From the NCBI GenBank assembly GCA_950295325.1, contig OX485806.1:33232001-33296000 (forward strand): a stretch of 64,000 nt of DNA, given 5' to 3'. The notes under the pieces were generated by a model. That model saw nothing but the letters and a program-made list of their open reading frames with translations, ran no database searches and was not told the DNA's origin. Below, one piece after another: positions 10,650 through 18,174 of this stretch. This stretch comes from Polytrichum commune. Its lineage: Eukaryota; Streptophyta; Polytrichopsida; Polytrichales; Polytrichaceae. A program made the translations under genes and the position numbers. Numbering within the stretch: position 1 is the first letter of the stretch; every line of letters starts with the position of its first letter.

Positions 10650-11447
10650 ATGATTAGTGATGAGGATTTGAGAAGGTTGGGCCACGTGGATTTGATTATT
10701 GCAGGATGGCCTTGTGAAGGCCATTCGCGGGCAGAAACTGGCCAGGGATTGGATGATCCTAGGTCTAGTTTGTTTGCGGATTTGATGCGATTGACGCAAT
10801 GGTGGTTTACCCACCAATCAACTCCGCCAGGGTACATTTTCGAAAATGTACCATTATTGGGTGATACCCGGCACAAATTGGTGAAGGATGGTGAGTACAT
10901 TAACCAAATTCTGGGTATTCCAACATTTCTGGATGCTGCATCTTTGGGATCCTTTGTTTATCGGCCTCGTTGGTTTTGGACCAACTTGGTATCACCTCGG
11001 GTGCTTTCAGCGGCGATTGCCCGCATTCCTCGCCTTATGGATCGCAAGGTGGATGACATTTTAGATGATCATCGTGTTTCCTTGGCAGTTACCAAGGATG
11101 ACACCTTGTCATTTGCATTAATTAACAAGGTGGGCATTCCGAGAGGTGCACTACTTACTTTTGTGACATATCCACAGTCTTTTGCATTTCGATCTCGTGG
11201 ACCTGGCATGGTTTGGGATTAAAAATCCCAAACTTATGAGGAGCCTACGGCAGATGAGCGGGAACGTGCCATGGGTTTTCTAATATGTACCACGGCTGCT
11301 CACGGGCTTCAGGAAGGTCAGAGACGTTTCCTATTGGGGCAAGCTATGGATCTTAATAGCATTGTGTAGATAATTGGAATTTGTCTTGCTGCCCAACAAC
11401 GTATGGATGACCAATTGCTTACTCTGAGGGCAGAGAACAATGGTTAG
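10650..11447 (+). pseudogene. C5 DNA cytosine methyltransferase, catalytic part (Dnmt3-like)
   Basis: Continues the frame of the preceding piece. The catalytic motif IV is DLIIAGWPCEGHSRA (nucleophile Cys at residue 22 of this ORF, nt 10713). GYIFENVPLLGD is motif VI (ENV). YRPRWFWTNL is motif VIII and resembles the Dnmt3/DRM motif RARYFWGNL. After a TAA at 11220 the frame still reads TADERERAMGF and FLLGQAMDLNSIV, matching the C-terminal motifs IX-X, then meets TAGs at 11367 and 11445. Motif order I-IV-VI-VIII-X is Dnmt3-like, not the rotated order of plant DRM enzymes. The protein would transfer methyl groups to cytosine C5. PCE replaces the more common PCN/PCQ. It lies between protease and RT in the same polyprotein frame. 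Confidence 0.8.
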
Positions 11448-11453
11448 GGGGCA

Positions 11454-11738
11454 ATGAAGCCGCAATCCAAGGATCACATTGAGGTCAATGACACCGAGGA
11501 ATTATTTCCTTTGAAACTTCATGTTGCGGAAGAGCTTCGAGCCCAACGTGTTTGTTCGGCTTTGGCCCAAGAGTTTGGGAAGTTGGAGGCCCATAAAATG
11601 TTTTCACTTTTATTTCTTGGTGATACTTCATATTTGGGTAGCTATTTAGCTACACAAACTGATTGTAGTGGAGAGGATACGCATTTGGATTCAAGTGCAG
11701 ATGATGGGGGCAAAGGTGTTGCCCTCTCCACGGACTAG
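11454..11738 (+). pseudogene. Linker between methyltransferase and RT
   Basis: 94 codons in the same frame as the methyltransferase and the RT, bounded by TAGs at 11445 and 11736. It has an acidic, Ser-rich end (EDTHLDSSADDGGKG) and no recognisable domain. It includes LHVAEELRAQRVCSALAQEF, likely helical. It is probably a spacer or processing region of the polyprotein. Confidence 0.55.
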
Positions 11739-11750
11739 CAATCACAGGTT

Positions 11751-12530
11751 GTGCTGGCACCAAGTGGCAATCCTTCTATGAAGAAGGAAACCACGGAGTT
11801 TGACGATTGGCCAATTGAAGTGGGGCCAAAGCTTACTGGTGCCGAAGCACGAAAGGTACGGGCATTTATTCGCTCTTACCGTAATTGTTTTGCCTTTAGT
11901 CTTCATGATCTTGAAGGATATAAAGGTAAACCTGTTCGTATTCAACTCGAGGACGACCACCCTATTTTCAGACGGCCGTACAGACTTAGTACATCTGAAA
12001 GGTTGGGTGTTCAAACTCGATGTCAAGAGTTATTGGCAGCGGAATTGATTGAACTCTCCAATGGAGAGTATGCTTGTGTCACGGTTATGCCGTCAAAGAA
12101 GGATATCTTTGGCAACTGGACGGAAAAACGGATATGTGGTGATTATCGTCCAGTCAACCGCAAGACCAAGTCGGATCGATATCCAATGCCGATATCGGAG
12201 GAATTGTTTGATGCACTGGGATTTTCTAGAATCTTCAGCACTCTGGATTTGAGGCCTGGTTATCACCAATTACCTTTGTTGTTGGGTGATCGGGTGAAGA
12301 CCGCATTTTGGGGAATTGATAAAGATGGCAAGGATCAACTTTATCATTGGAAATTTCTGCCATTTGGTCTCAAGAATGCACCAGTTGAATTTCAGCAGGT
12401 GATGGATCAATTATTGGTTGGTTTGCCGTTTGCTAGATGTTACATTGATGATGTTATCATCTTTAGTAATAGTCCACAGGATCATGTGAGACATTTGCAA
12501 GCAGTATTTGAACGACTTCAACGGTGGTGA
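11751..12530 (+). pseudogene. Reverse transcriptase, palm/fingers
   Basis: Ty3/gypsy RT motifs in order: FRRPYRLSTSERLGVQ, KRICGDYRPVNRKT, RIFSTLDLRPGYHQL, LPFGLKNAPVEFQQVMD and the catalytic YIDDVIIFS (YIDD at residues 231-234). The ORF ends at a TGA (12528). About 20 bp further an extra A in a run of five A shifts the frame, after which the RT connection domain reads on in the next ORF. It copies element RNA into DNA in the virus-like particle. Confidence 0.9.
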
Positions 12531-13416
12531 CTCCGTTTACATCATGGAAAAATGTAAGTTTTTCCAGGATCAATTGCCCTATTTAGGCCACATGATTGTT
12601 CCTGGCGGTCTTGGTGTGCAACAGGCAAAGGTGGATGCTTTGCACAAAATTCCCGCACCTAGTGATGTACCACGGCTTCATGCATTTCTAGGATTGGCAA
12701 ATTATTATAGGAGGTTTGTCAAAAACTTTAGTTTGATTGCCAAACCTCTTAACATTCTCACGGGGAAAGACCAACCATGGATTTGGAGTCGGGAACAACA
12801 ACAGGTATTTGATACATTGAAGCAGAGGCTCGGTTCAGCGCCAGTGCTTCGACGCCCGGATGTGTCTAAAGCTTTTCAATTGCACACGGATTGGAGTGCA
12901 GTGGGATTGGGAGCGGTATTGACACAGAAAGATGAAGAGGAAAAAGAATATGTGGTGGCTTATGCATCTAAAAGCAATAATAGTGCTGAATCTAATTATT
13001 ATTCTTATGAAGGCGAGGCCTTGGCGGCCGTTTGGGCCATTGCACATTTTCGACCTTATTTGCATGGGCAAAAGTTTACTTTGGTGATTGATCATCAGTC
13101 TTTAAAATGGCTTATGAAATCAGATAAGCTCACCGGGAAACTTGCTAGGTGGACATTGTTACTTCAGGAATATGATTTTGAAGTTGTTCATCGAGCAGGA
13201 ATTGCCAACTTGGATGCAGACGGATTGTCTCGCAATCCAAGTCCTTCAGATGAGGATTTAACTGGAACCATATGGCATGGAGATTGTGATCGTGAGGCAA
13301 TGCTGGGTTGGCATGCTGCCACATATCTCACAATGATGTCGGGATTGGCTGCTGAGATCCTTGTAGAAGAACAAGATGAGGAGGTTGATAAATCTCTCGT
13401 TCTTAGTGATGTGTAG
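12508..13416 (+). pseudogene. RT thumb/connection and RNase H
   Basis: True similarity begins at about KCKFFQDQLPYLGHMIVPGG (near 12550), behind the frameshift. The first codons of this ORF overlap the RT frame and are not meaningful. The region HAFLGLANYYRRFVKNFSLI is the RT connection typical of Ty3/gypsy. RNase H follows with the acidic set LHTDWSAVG, GEALAAVWA and LVIDHQSL, and ends with HRAGIANLDADGLSR. The frame meets a TAG at 13414 and continues into the integrase. RNase H removes the RNA strand of the hybrid. Confidence 0.9.
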
Positions 13417-13431
13417 GAAGACCAGACGGTC

Positions 13432-14697
13432 TTGTACAAACTTCAACAAGGGATATTTCTTCTTGGACTATCTGCTATGGAGCGAGATAGAATTAGTCAC
13501 CGGATAACAAGGTTTCGTTGGGCAAACAGCTTGTTATTTCGTGTATGGCCGAACGGAACGAGGCGCATCGTTCCAAGGCCAGATAAAAGAGTTTCTTTGG
13601 TACGGCAAGTGCACGAGGAGCTTGGACATTTTGGAGTGCGAAGGACGCACTCTATGTTGCGCAACCAATATTGGTGGACTGGTATGTATCAACAGGTTGC
13701 CGCTTATGTTTCTCGGTGTGAAGTATGTGACCGGGTCATGTCAAGTTTTAATACTTTATCACCTCAACTTCAGCCTTTACCTATTATGGGCTTGGGATAT
13801 CGTTGGTCTTTGGATTTTGCCGGACCGCTTACTATCACTCTACGTGGTTCCAAGTATGTGCTTGTGATGGTGGAGCATTTTAATAAGTGGATTGAACTCG
13901 TGGTTCTTCCCCAAAATTCCTCAGAATTGGCGGCTATGGCATTTCTTGATCGAGTTTTGGCACGGTTTGGAGCACCTGCAGAGGTGTTGACGGACCAAGG
14001 GAGAGAATTCCTTGGATCTTTCGAGGCTTTGTGTACCAAGGCTTTGATTGATCATCGGACAACTTCTAGAGATCATCCTGAGGCAGATGGCTTAGCTGAA
14101 CGAGTTGTTCAGACGGTTAAGCGCGGTTTGCGGAAGTATAGATTGCTTCATGGCAACCATCGCGATTGGGACTTGATGTTACCATGGATAGCAATGGGTT
14201 ATCGTTTCAGCATGCAAGCATCTTTGGCATCCTATAGTCCTTACCAACTCTTGTATGGACGGGAACCAATTTTACCTAGCTCGGTGCGAGAGAAATTGGC
14301 TCCCGTGGTAAACTTGGATGATCCAGATGTATGGACTCAATGTCTTCATGACCGAGCAACGTTCTTCCAAAAGGCCATGCCTATGGCTATGGAGAACTTA
14401 AATATTGCTCAACATCGTGATACATTACGGTGTGCCCGGATCCGCAGTGGAGCTTATCGACCTCAGGTTCGTAGATTTTCCAATGGGGATTATGTTTACT
14501 TGCAACGGGAGGCGCCTACGACATTGGATGTCAAGGCTGGGCGCACGATTTTGCGGGTAAAAGATGTCTTGCCAAATGGTATATTATTGCTTGAAGGCAA
14601 GGATGGACGGGAATGTCGTGAGCATTCAAAGAATTGTGCTCCATATCACCTTCCCATCGACGGCTCTGTGCCTCCCGAGTTGGCGGTTGTACCATAG
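13432..14697 (+). CDS. Integrase (Ty3/gypsy)
   Basis: 421 codons in frame with the RNase H piece. The zinc-binding domain HEELGHFGVRRTH...CEVC is followed by the rve core with DDE residues in WSLDFAGPL, VLTDQGREF and GLAERVVQTVKRGL. The C-terminal part reads YVYLQREAPTTLDVKAGR, and ends CREHSKNCAPYHLP. There is no chromodomain. The ORF ends with TAG at 14695, and a PHD finger is in frame directly behind it. It inserts the cDNA into the host chromosome. The ATG at 13432 is only the first after the upstream TAG; the protein would be released by proteolysis. Confidence 0.9.
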   Translation: MYKLQQGIFLLGLSAMERDRISHRITRFRWANSLLFRVWPNGTRRIVPRPDKRVSLVRQVHEELGHFGVRRTHSMLRNQYWWTGMYQQVAAYVSRCEVCDRVMSSFNTLSPQLQPLPIMGLGYRWSLDFAGPLTITLRGSKYVLVMVEHFNKWIELVVLPQNSSELAAMAFLDRVLARFGAPAEVLTDQGREFLGSFEALCTKALIDHRTTSRDHPEADGLAERVVQTVKRGLRKYRLLHGNHRDWDLMLPWIAMGYRFSMQASLASYSPYQLLYGREPILPSSVREKLAPVVNLDDPDVWTQCLHDRATFFQKAMPMAMENLNIAQHRDTLRCARIRSGAYRPQVRRFSNGDYVYLQREAPTTLDVKAGRTILRVKDVLPNGILLLEGKDGRECREHSKNCAPYHLPIDGSVPPELAVVP

Positions 14698-14883
14698 GGT
14701 CTGCCTTGTTATGTTTGTGGAGAGAAGAAAGGATCTGCAACAATGTTATTGTGCGACCAATGTCAACGTGGATGGCACATGGCATGTTTGACACCTCCCA
14801 TTTTTACTCTTCCTTTTGGCAATTGGGTTTGTCCTCGTTGTCGGAAAGCCTCTCATTCCGTGGCCGTTAATGGTCATGATTGA
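14698..14883 (+). CDS. PHD finger at the polyprotein C-terminus
   Basis: 61 codons without a start, in frame with the integrase and separated from it by a single TAG. The residues form a C4HC3 PHD finger: CYVC, then CDQC after 11 residues, H after QRGW, MAC, and finally CPRC. WHMACLTPP and NWVCPRC are very typical of histone-tail-reading PHD fingers. It ends at TGA 14881-14883. It occupies the place where chromoviruses carry a chromodomain and could target integration or the methyltransferase to certain chromatin. That role is an inference. The stop may be a mutation of this copy or a readthrough site. Confidence 0.75.
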   Translation, partial: GLPCYVCGEKKGSATMLLCDQCQRGWHMACLTPPIFTLPFGNWVCPRCRKASHSVAVNGHD

Positions 14884-15208
14884 GAATTTTGTGGATGTTA
14901 CCACATGTTTTAGTGGTGAAGTTGTTATTTAGTTGGTTGGAAATTTTATGGAATTAAGACCACATTGAAAGAGTTATCCAAGAATTCAACATTAATTGTC
15001 GAAGGCGATTAAGGATGGGGCTCACATTGCACCCAGCCTACAGTTCTTGGATTACTTTGTCAATCACGAGTTTAATTCCTTCGATTACTACTACCCAATT
15101 AAATATGTATAGATGTAGCAACAACTTCATCATGTTCAACAACTCTACCGATGAGTGTGTTTGTTCCTAGCCGATTGGAGGGGCTCCTTATCTACTAGTG
15201 GGGGCACT
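14884..15208 (+). other. 3' untranslated region of the element with a polypurine-like tract
   Basis: No ORF. AGTGGGGGCAC at 15197-15207 resembles the polypurine tract that primes plus-strand synthesis. However, it directly precedes the TGAAGAGGTGG sequence at 15209 and not the 3' LTR copy at 15316. Confidence 0.45.
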
Positions 15209-15313
15209 TGAAGAGGTGGTTGTTTAGCATTTTAGTTTGCTATTTTATTTTGCTAATTGATGTTGACAACGACACTCGATCTGTTGTGTTTAACGATCTT
15301 AGTTTACACGACA
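15207..15313 (+). repeat. 107-bp direct repeat, copy 1 (partial LTR?)
   Basis: CTTGAAGAGGTGGTTG to TTTACACGACA. It is repeated at 15747-15853 with a few differences (for example TTGTTTAGC/TTGCTTAGC and ATCTGTTGTG/ATATGTTGCG). The two copies bracket the 430-bp LTR. This copy follows a polypurine-like tract, as the beginning of a 3' LTR would. Confidence 0.75.
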
Positions 15314-15315
15314 AC

Positions 15316-15745
15316 TGTCACGTGGGGTGATATCGGGGCTAAGTTACGTCAATTTAGGAGTAAATGGACTCCATTAGGAGTCCATGTGTGTTGGGATGAG
15401 TAACGGACTCCATTAGGAGTCCTAGTTAGTTGTTCATCCACTCCATGGATGAACTCCACATAGGATTGGGGTTGTATGGAGAGGAAGGCCTCTTGACTTG
15501 CCATTGTTGTCAAGTCAAGTATTGTGAGTGTGTTTTGAGAGAGAGAGAGCTTGTTGTTGTTTTCTCATGGCTTTGGTGTAGTAGATTATGAGTAAAGCCT
15601 TTGCATTCTTTCTCCACCACTTGCACTCTTGGATTCTCCCTTCGTGGAGTGAGAGATAGTTTGACTCTTGTGTGTGAATTTTAGAGTTTCTTAAGCTTTG
15701 TAAGGAGACATTTTAGTTTCTTAAGCTTTGAGAGAGAAACTCTCA
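15316..15745 (+). repeat. 3' LTR of the methyltransferase retroelement
   Basis: 430 bp from TGTCACGTG to CTCTCA, the partner of 5904-6295. It is longer by a 39-bp segment that contains a second GGACTCCATTAGGAGTCC palindrome. The self-primer sequence is present here too, at 15502-15515. No polypurine tract directly precedes it. Confidence 0.8.
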
Positions 15746-15748
15746 TCT

Positions 15749-16036
15749 TGAAGAGGTGGTTGCTTAGCATTTTAGTTTGCTATTTTATTTTGCTAATTGA
15801 TGTTGACAACGACACTCGATATGTTGCGTTTAACGATCTTAGTTTACACGACACTTCGTTTTTTAGTTGGTGACGTGAAAGAAAGTGTGTTAGATTATTG
15901 GCTCCAAAGACCTCTTTATGGGCTCAAGTATTGTCAATTTCTTCATAATAATTGAAATATGTACGTTGTATTTGCTAAATATATTTTACACAATCTATTT
16001 TTTTCACTCTTAGCCTCACAATTGGAACAAACAACA
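15749..16036 (+). mobile_element. Candidate second LTR with a Met-tRNA-type primer site behind it
   Basis: The segment starts TGAAGAGGTGG and ends ACAACA. It is followed by ATT and TGGTATCA (16040-16047), the first eight bases of the primer-binding site complementary to initiator tRNA-Met. The following sequence looks like a retroelement leader with a short ATGAGCAGTAGAAAG start at about 16104, but soon loses coding sense. This suggests the 5' end of another, truncated LTR element abutting the Ty3/gypsy-type element. Its first 105 bp equal 15209-15313. Confidence 0.45.
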
Positions 16037-16047
16037 ATTTGGTATCA

Positions 16048-17331
16048 TGATAGTAATAAGGTCAAGGTAGTGGGGTAATGTAGACTAGAAGGTGTAGCTA
16101 ACATGAGCAGTAGAAAGAATTTCAATAGAGCTACGGACTTTCTCAATTACATTATTGCATAAACCCAAATTATAAAAGTAAATGTATCATGGACACGTGG
16201 ACAAGAAAAGACGAAAGTCTTTGCAATTCTCAATAGAGGAGTTGACTAAACTAGGATCAATTATTGATGCTTCTGCATCTACATGTGATTGTTTATAAAT
16301 GTAAATTTCAATCATTGAATATTATCTCTATGTTTGTGTGGATTGCTCATGCATATATTCATGCTTGTTGGTGTAGTAACGATACTTCATCACATTCGAG
16401 AGAAGCTCCGCCATATTTAATGTCATCTTGGCACTGTCGCACAATACTCTATCCTCGCCTCATAGTGGTGGCAAAGATGATCTCCCTCAGTGATGATGAG
16501 GTCCTTATTCGGAAAGTTTTCATGAAATTCCAAAAGAGTATGTAAGTTTGCCATTTTTTCATATTTGTTTGATTTTGGAGTCATTCATCGTGTTATCTCC
16601 AATAAGGAATCTTGACCATTTCAGATTTTTAAAACGAAAATGTGATGTCGCCTCCCACTTACATAATTATCCCATTACATGAAAAGACGGTCACAAATGG
16701 TTGTTGATCTAACCTCAACACCATCACACTATAGTAGGGTGTCGGTTGTGATCGTTGCATCATGCCATTTGTAAATTTCGAGGTGAAAGAGGGTATTGAA
16801 CATGTTTGTGACAAACATGAGGAGGAGGGATTGGAAGACAATAAGGGTAGTAATGGAGCTTCTATGCATGGTTCCACGTTGACTACATTGATTGTGCTCA
16901 TTACTTTGTGGACATTGATATGAGCGAGTAATTTCCTAGTATCCAAAAACTCCATTTTCCAAAATTCCCATAATGCCTCCATTGATTTATTTCTCAAACC
17001 TTCATGAATTCTAGAAATACAGTCTAGAGCATGCTCGATACTTGGAATGTGCTTGCATTTTTTTTCTTCCAAGAAATTGAATGTTGAATCTAACGACAAT
17101 GTTAAAAATCATCTCCAAACTCTCAACTTGTGGTTGTTGATTTTAATAGTATAGTAAAGCATTTATTAGGTTGATTGCATTTTGTGTGAACATTCTACTC
17201 GTACTATTTTAAACAAATATGTTACTATTTATGTCACAATACCATGGTTATAGGATATCTAGTGGGTGTATCTCCAAATACTTTGCCAAACTCACTGTCC
17301 ATCTCTCCCCGTCCTCAAACCATATCCACTA
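16048..17331. other. Possible retroelement remnant; one minus-strand ORF
   Basis: A 146-codon minus-strand ORF at 17099-16659 (MSLDSTFNFLEEKKCKHIPS...) is the only longer frame. I do not recognise it, and it may be part of a decayed transposon. Otherwise the stretch is AT-rich and without signals. Confidence 0.25.
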
Positions 17332-17731
17332 CACTAAATAGGTAGATTAGTGTTGGAAACACTAATAGTCGACGAAAACACTAAATCTCAATTGTCTTCA
17401 TAGTGTTAGAACACTAAATGTCAACTCTAACACTATTTGTACCAATTAGTAACTTTGAATATTTACAAAAGCGCATTTAGTGTTAGATGACATTTTTTGT
17501 AGATCTTCAAATGAAGAATTGGAGGTAGAATATGTGAGCCTCATAGAAAATGTAATATGTTAGGAATTTGATATTACAAAATTTAAACTTAATGGAACTC
17601 AACTTTGACAATGCAAAATAAAGACAAAGGAAATTGTAACACTAATTGTACTTTCAAGTGACCTTTAATGTTTTGGGTAACTATTGGCTCTAACACTAAT
17701 CTTCATCTAACACTAATCTACCTATTTAGTG
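17332..17731. mobile_element. 400-bp MITE with perfect terminal inverted repeats
   Basis: The ends CACTAAATAGGTAGATTAG... and ...CTAATCTACCTATTTAGTG are perfect inverse complements over 23 bp (26 bp if flanking CTA/TAG is counted). TA lies on both sides (17330-17331 and 17732-17733), as expected for a TA target duplication. There is no ORF. The interior repeats the motif AACACTA many times. This is a non-autonomous DNA transposon, probably Tc1/mariner-like by its TA duplication. Confidence 0.8.
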
Positions 17732-17906
17732 TAGCTAGGGTGACCAACTACTAACTATTATTAATGATTATTGGCTATTGATGTAGTGTCTACTCCCTGC
17801 AAAGGTTCACGTAATTTTACATCTAATGTCATTGTCCTTTAGGACATGGCTATGGATGTTCCACAAACATATACTATTTTCACTACAACTACCTCTAGAG
17901 ACCAAA

Positions 17907-17957
17907 GTTCTTCTTATTCTTCTTCTTCTTCTTCTTCATCATCATCATCATCATCAA
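17907..17957 (+). repeat. (TTC)n(ATC)n microsatellite
   Basis: A run of TTC/TCT triplets passes directly into ATC triplets. A short ORF here is Ser/His-rich only because of the repeat. Confidence 0.9.
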
Positions 17958-18059
17958 TATATTTGGGAAACAACCAATATATGTACACCAATAGCTCAGG
18001 AAGATGGGTAGGAGCCGGTTGGTTGATACAATTTTCCTGCCTATAAATGACTAGCAGGA

Positions 18060-18173
18060 CCAAGTCATGTATAACACACTAAACGATCAGACGGACTCAA
18101 TGGGAATCGAACCCGGACCGTCTAAGTGTAGTACAAACATCCTCCCTCAACCAACCGAGGAAACATGACTTGG
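18060..18173 (-). mobile_element. tRNA-derived SINE-like or pseudo-tRNA sequence
   Basis: On the minus strand GGTTCGATTC (18113-18104) matches the Pol III B box. GGTTGGTTGAGGGAGG lies about 40-55 bases before it and can serve as a degenerate A box. The whole is bracketed by an 11-bp perfect inverted repeat, CCAAGTCATGT at 18060 and ACATGACTTGG at 18163. It does not fold into a normal tRNA, so a SINE head or a tRNA relic is likelier than a functional tRNA. Confidence 0.45.
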
Positions 18174-18174
18174 C

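Larger units (their letters stand above)
5904..15745 (+). mobile_element. Ty3/gypsy-type LTR retrotransposon with a DNA methyltransferase and a PHD finger
   Basis: The element runs from LTR (5904-6295) to LTR (15316-15745), about 9.8 kb. The internal order is leader, Gag, aspartic protease, C5 cytosine methyltransferase, reverse transcriptase, RNase H, integrase, PHD finger. RT before integrase defines the Ty3/gypsy arrangement. The reading frame carries stops at 8327, 10629, 11220, 11367, 11445, 11736, 12528, 13414 and 14695, plus frameshifts near 9860 and 12550, so this copy cannot make a full polyprotein. The flanking 5-mers TCTTC and TCTTG are a possible target-site duplication with one mismatch. 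The 3' side is complicated by a 107-bp direct repeat around the 3' LTR, so the exact 3' structure is uncertain. Confidence 0.85.

Noticed and set aside
5904-15745. Idea that the in-frame stops prove methylation-driven deamination
   Set aside because: Every stop codon can be reached from a Gln or Arg codon by C-to-T, so without sister copies this is not informative.
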